Below are positions 59,756 through 64,000 of a stretch of 64,000 nt of DNA, one piece after another. The notes beneath the pieces are model-generated. The model did not search any database. It saw only the letters and a program-made list of their open reading frames with translations, and was not told the DNA's origin. This DNA comes from Zea mays. Lineage: Eukaryota; Streptophyta; Magnoliopsida; Poales; Poaceae. Within the stretch, counting starts at the first letter, position 1. Each line of letters starts with the position of its first letter. Both the position numbers and the translations under genes were made by a program. The DNA lies in the NCBI RefSeq assembly GCF_902167145.1, contig NC_050104.1, positions 107,767,849-107,831,848 of the forward strand, given 5' to 3'.

Positions 59756-62700
59756 TGTAACACCCACTTTGTAAGAAAATCGAAAAGGAGAAAATTATAT
59801 CCCTTTGTATACATGAGTGTGTCATCTCTATCTATTATTTCATGTGAACACATTACTTACACAAATAAACCATTAACAAGAGACACCCAAATAAATGGTG
59901 CATCATGCTGGAGTTATGTGATTGTGCATTTGTGGATAATAAAAATAAAAGTGCCAATAACAATATATAAATGGATCCATAGAATTTAAACCCTAATTTG
60001 AAAACAAAACCTTGAAAAATTGGAGAAGAAGAAAGAAAGGTACAAAAATTATACAAAATAAATATTATAAATAAAAGTAATATGGGTATGTTCAAACTAT
60101 GTGTTAGTTGAGAATAATAAAACCACAACAGTTGGTGAATTCAAAATTTAAAGTTCAAATCAAAAAGGCAAAAGAAAAGGAAGAAGAAATAGAAAAGAAA
60201 AAGAATGGAACAAACCTGTAACTAGGCCTAATCTGCGATGTCGGCCCACTTGTGCTCGTGGTCCGCTACCCAGACTGTGGCCGTACGCCTATGGAATTAA
60301 GCGCCGGCAGGTGGGGCCCTTTGGGCAGTGGCACTAGCGCTTCCACACTTTCTCTCCTTCACTGATCCGCGGGGCTGCCTTGCCAGCCACCCCGGGGCAC
60401 GCCGTGTTCTGGTGAATCACTGCCTGGTTGGCCCGGTTGCACAGGGTTATCTTCCCCACATGATTCGGCAGCCCGGCCGAAGTTCATGGCGCCCGCGCAG
60501 ATCCGAACTTGCTGGCCGATGTGGGCCTCGCCTACTGCGTCACCAGCAAGCACTCGCCAACTCCCCTCCTCCAGTCTGCGCGTACACTGGGGAAGCTATA
60601 GCGCAACGAAACCCGCTTCCTGCGTGGCTTCAACGGCGGACTACCACGCGCAAGCTGCGCGCCAGCCGGATCCCGGGGCCATTCCGCCCGCCGGACCCGC
60701 GGCAACTAGCTCCGCTTCCTGCTCCGTAATGGACGCTGCGAGTTCGCCATTGGGACTAAGCCCATGTAGGTCCGCACGCTTACCATTGGTGCTCGTCGAC
60801 CGATCGGGTCTGCACGTGGAGATCTCCGGTCAACAGAAGCCGCAGCCATTGAACCACCTCCGCGGCAATCGGGGGCAGTTGCAACCACCCCACCGCCTCG
60901 GCCTCCTACCCTCACCCCTATATAATCGCGGGCTCCGGTATCTGCTGCGAATCGTGGTGCTCGGCGTGCCGCCGTGGGGAGTCGCCGCGAGGTACTGCCG
61001 CCATTATTCCCGATCGGTGGTGTGCACACGGTCGCGGGACCCCGCTGGTGTCGCCAGATCGCGTTGGAGTCGGTGCGTGGAGAGAAGAACGGTCTCGGTG
61101 GCCGTATTCGCTCGCCGCCGCCGTGACTTCGCCCCACGCCGTGGATCACTCCCTAGCCGCCATCTCTACCTACGGTGAGCCCCTAGTATGTTTCGCCATC
61201 GTCTGAATTGTGCGTAGGGGCCTTCGAATGACGTTGTAGGGGCCCAGATCGGCCGAATCGCGTGGCTCCGGCGAGGATCCGCTGTGACCTCGGGCGGTGC
61301 CGCCCCTGCTCGGGTGTTGACGCAGGGGGGGAAATTGACGAGGTGCATCTGGCCGTCTGTTCCGCTGTGATCGCGTAGGATTAGGTCTGGGTAGCGCTTT
61401 GCCCGCGACCATTAGATATCGATCGGACGGTGCGGGATGGATCAAGCTTCATAAAATCAGGGTCGTCGGTTTCCGATCCTGTGGCTTCCCTTGCGTACCG
61501 GTTCGCAAGATGGCCGATCTATTCTGATCCGTGGATGTATGATCCAACGGCCCAAATCCCTCCTTACCCCTTCGGCCGTGACCTTTTTACTAAAGGGACC
61601 CCAAACTTTCGCAGAATCAACCCGCAGTATCCCTCGGATGTGGCTGTGTTTGGGCGATTTTGCAAGTTAAACCCCGAGCTCCCTGGTTATTGTGTGCGCA
61701 GTCCAGAGCTCAGAGAAAATAGGAAAAATGAATTTAGAAAATGAATTTTCAATGTAAAAAGAATTCTAGAACCTATTTAATGCATAGAAAATTCATTTTA
61801 GCTCCTTTTTAATCCATTCCAGCTCCCATAATTTTGTATTAATATTGTCTATTACTTGGTAACACTATTTTAACATGAAACCCATACTAGAATTAATTAC
61901 TCAATTAATTTCGTAGCAAACACATAAAACCTTCAGAAATTCATAACTCATCCGTTATAATTCCGATTTGATCCGTTCAAGTTGTGTTAGTCTCGTATAA
62001 ATATTTACTATGCAATAACAATATTTATTATACCATGCCTCATTATTTTATAATTAGATTTCTATTTAACTTAGGTTGGTTAGTTTCGTTAATGTATTCA
62101 TCATTACTTGCTAAACTGTGATATATGATTAATTTATAACTTAGATTAAAGTTGAGATAATTATTTATAGAATAACCACTCATATGATTTACACTAACCA
62201 ATTTATAATATGGTTTAATATTTAAATCACGTAGAACTTCTTAATCGTAACTCCGATCTTAGTAGTTCTCAATCCCACGAGCTCGTAGCGACGCGTAGAT
62301 CATTATTATTCAGTTGTACTTATGTTTGGTGTGATGTTAATTTTGTATATACCATGTTTGTTTGTATTGCTACGACTAGCAGTGAGGTCACGAGAATCTG
62401 AAGAATCATCCTGGTACCTGGAATCTCAAGTCTCAGGCAAGTTGTGCCCTTGATCACTTCTTTTTACCCACTCATGTTCTAATTAATCATAATGATCTGC
62501 ATAGGTTAATTTTGATGGGACCCAATAGGTTACCCTAGTTTGTCTATCTTTATACCTTGTTTACCACTTAACTTTTTGGGTAGTACTTGCTAGTGCTTTA
62601 TGTGGTTTTTGGGTATGAAGATACATTATTCATAATTACACTTTTGCTATCAGTTGTTATTTACTGTTCATGATAAGATCATTATGTTAATTGGAACATG

Positions 62701-63673
62701 GAGAACCACCCGGGAAAACAGTGCTACCACAAGGGTTTAATGGGACGCCCTTGGCCGATTAATTAGGAAAGCTAGTGGAAGACTACCTTACCCGAAAGGG
62801 GCAAGGGCAGTAGGGGAGTGGTCAGTGTAGGGAGGCCCTCGGGAGGATTTTGCTGCGATGGCGGTCCTGCAAGGGATTCCTGCATTGGAGCTTCCTATAA
62901 ACTGTAGCGGGTTTTCTGAAGCTAGTGGAACTTTGTAAAGGCCTCGTAGTGTTACCCTGCCTCGCCTCCTCGGTAGAGGTGTATGGGAAGTCGCGATCCC
63001 TTGGCAGATGGGTAACATGACTTGTGGGTAAAGATGCGCCACCTCTGCAGAGTGTAAAACTGGTATACTAGCCGTGCTCACGGTCATGAGCGGCTCGGAC
63101 ACTCACATGATTAAATTATGGAACTTAAACTCAATTTGTCATGTGCATTGCATCGCAGGTGAGGTTGTTACTTTTGTTCTACTACTTAATTGGGCTGGTA
63201 TTTACTTATACTTAGTAATTGCTAATAAAATTTTGACCAACTTTAAAAGCAATGCTCAGCTCTAACCATCCTCTTTGGTAAGCCTTACACTTCACATGAA
63301 CTCCCACCTTTGGCGAGTTCATTCACATTATTCCCCACAACTTGTTGAGCGATGAACGTATGTGAGCTCACTCTTGCTGTCTCACACCCCCCACAGGTCA
63401 AGAACAGGTACCACAGGATGAGGCGCGTGGAGGATGCTGCGATGAGTTCGTGAGTGGTCTAGGTCGTCGTCTCCCAGTCAACTTTGGGTTGCTGGACCGT
63501 TGTCTCCTCATAATGTAATTATTTATTTATTTTGTATAGAACTTCTATTATATAGTAAAGATGTGACATTCGATCCTGTGCCATGATTCATCATATGTGT
63601 GAGACTTGGTCCCAGCACACCTGGTGATTATGTTCGCGCCCGGGTCTTGGTGCCCCAAAATCCGGGTGTGACA
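59756..63673 (+). repeat. 5' LTR of the Del/Tekay-like element (3918 bp)
   Basis: Begins TGTAACACCCACTTTG and ends CCGGGTGTGACA. A GC-rich block (60300-61400) surrounds TATATAATC (60919-60927). Near 63030-63110 it has the CTCTGCAGAGTGTAAAAC and CACTCACATGATTAA runs that I associate with Del/Tekay LTRs. Confidence 0.75.
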
Positions 63674-63677
63674 GAAG

Positions 63678-63689
63678 TGGTATCAGAGG
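63678..63689 (+). promoter_or_regulatory. Primer-binding site (initiator Met tRNA type)
   Basis: TGGTATCAGAGG, four bases after the LTR end, 11 of 12 bases like the Met-type site. Confidence 0.75.
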
Positions 63690-64000
63690 AATGTTGACTG
63701 TAGGACGAAACCTAGATAGAACTGGACAACAAATACTTACTCACCTTTGCTACTCTGATTCTTTTCTAAACTTTTCTTAATCTTTTCTCATCTATTTCCG
63801 CTTTACTCTGATTATTCTTACCTTTTCATTCTAAAGACAAATGTGGATTTCACACTTTGAAATCATGTGCCTAAAGTGACTTTAGGAATAGGAGACCTAC
63901 TCTTAGGAACAAAAACAAAACTATTTTTATAGGTATTTGTATGCTTGAATGTTTGTTCTTATGATACTTGTTTGATTTGGATCTTTGATTGAGTGAGATA

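Larger units (their letters stand above)
59756..64000 (+). mobile_element. Del/Tekay-like Ty3/gypsy element, 5' part
   Basis: A long LTR from TGTAACACCC to GGGTGTGACA, followed by a methionine-type primer site and the beginning of the interior, which continues past the window. No coding domain is reached. It interrupts Sirevirus LTR D, so it is the youngest insertion here. Confidence 0.75.

Overview
This is a stretch of plant nuclear DNA, almost certainly from a large grass genome and most like maize. It has two intact grass-type genes with introns: an alpha carbonic anhydrase at 10977-12608 (+) and the photosystem I antenna gene Lhca3 at 50542-51581 (-). They sit in a sea of nested LTR retrotransposons of maize-type lineages (Sirevirus copia, Tat-lineage gypsy, Del/Tekay-like gypsy) and small inverted-repeat DNA elements. 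No bacterial, organellar or CRISPR features are present.

Layout: 1-7579 is the 3' part of a Sirevirus (gag, pol, 3' LTR) inserted into an older Sirevirus whose tail and 3' LTR fill 7580-9210. At 9216-9885 lies a broken zinc-knuckle gene on the minus strand, cut by that insertion. The carbonic anhydrase gene follows, then an 834-bp hAT-like element (12954-13787), a small unrecognised gene fragment and a cluster of nested MITEs (14401-15126).

16024-46535 is a three-level nest. An old Tat-type LTR is split by a non-coding retrotransposon (16815-45976) with exceptionally long, about 6.8-kb, LTRs. The 5' LTR of that element is itself split by a complete 13.8-kb Tat-lineage gypsy element (20899-34746). 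Both inserted elements keep perfect 5-bp target duplications (GCATC and AATCT), so the order of insertion can be read directly.

46536-49116 holds decayed gypsy gag and pol remnants and a short LTR. A MITE (49511-50019), Lhca3, a hAT-type MITE with near-perfect 8-bp target duplication (52114-52486) and a broken ARM-repeat-like gene (minus strand, about 52790-53660) follow. 53680-57747 holds nothing I can identify. 57748-59755 contains two antisense Sirevirus LTR fragments, one inserted into the other. From 59756 to the right edge runs a Del/Tekay-like element: its 3.9-kb 5' LTR, a primer-binding site and the start of the interior.

The host genes do not form a pathway; carbonic anhydrase and Lhca3 are independent. 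The most notable points are a carbonic anhydrase whose third zinc-ligand histidine reads as glutamine, a large-LTR non-autonomous retrotransposon with a telo-box/site II style promoter, and a 1.9-kb stretch of perfect identity between otherwise diverged LTRs that suggests gene conversion.
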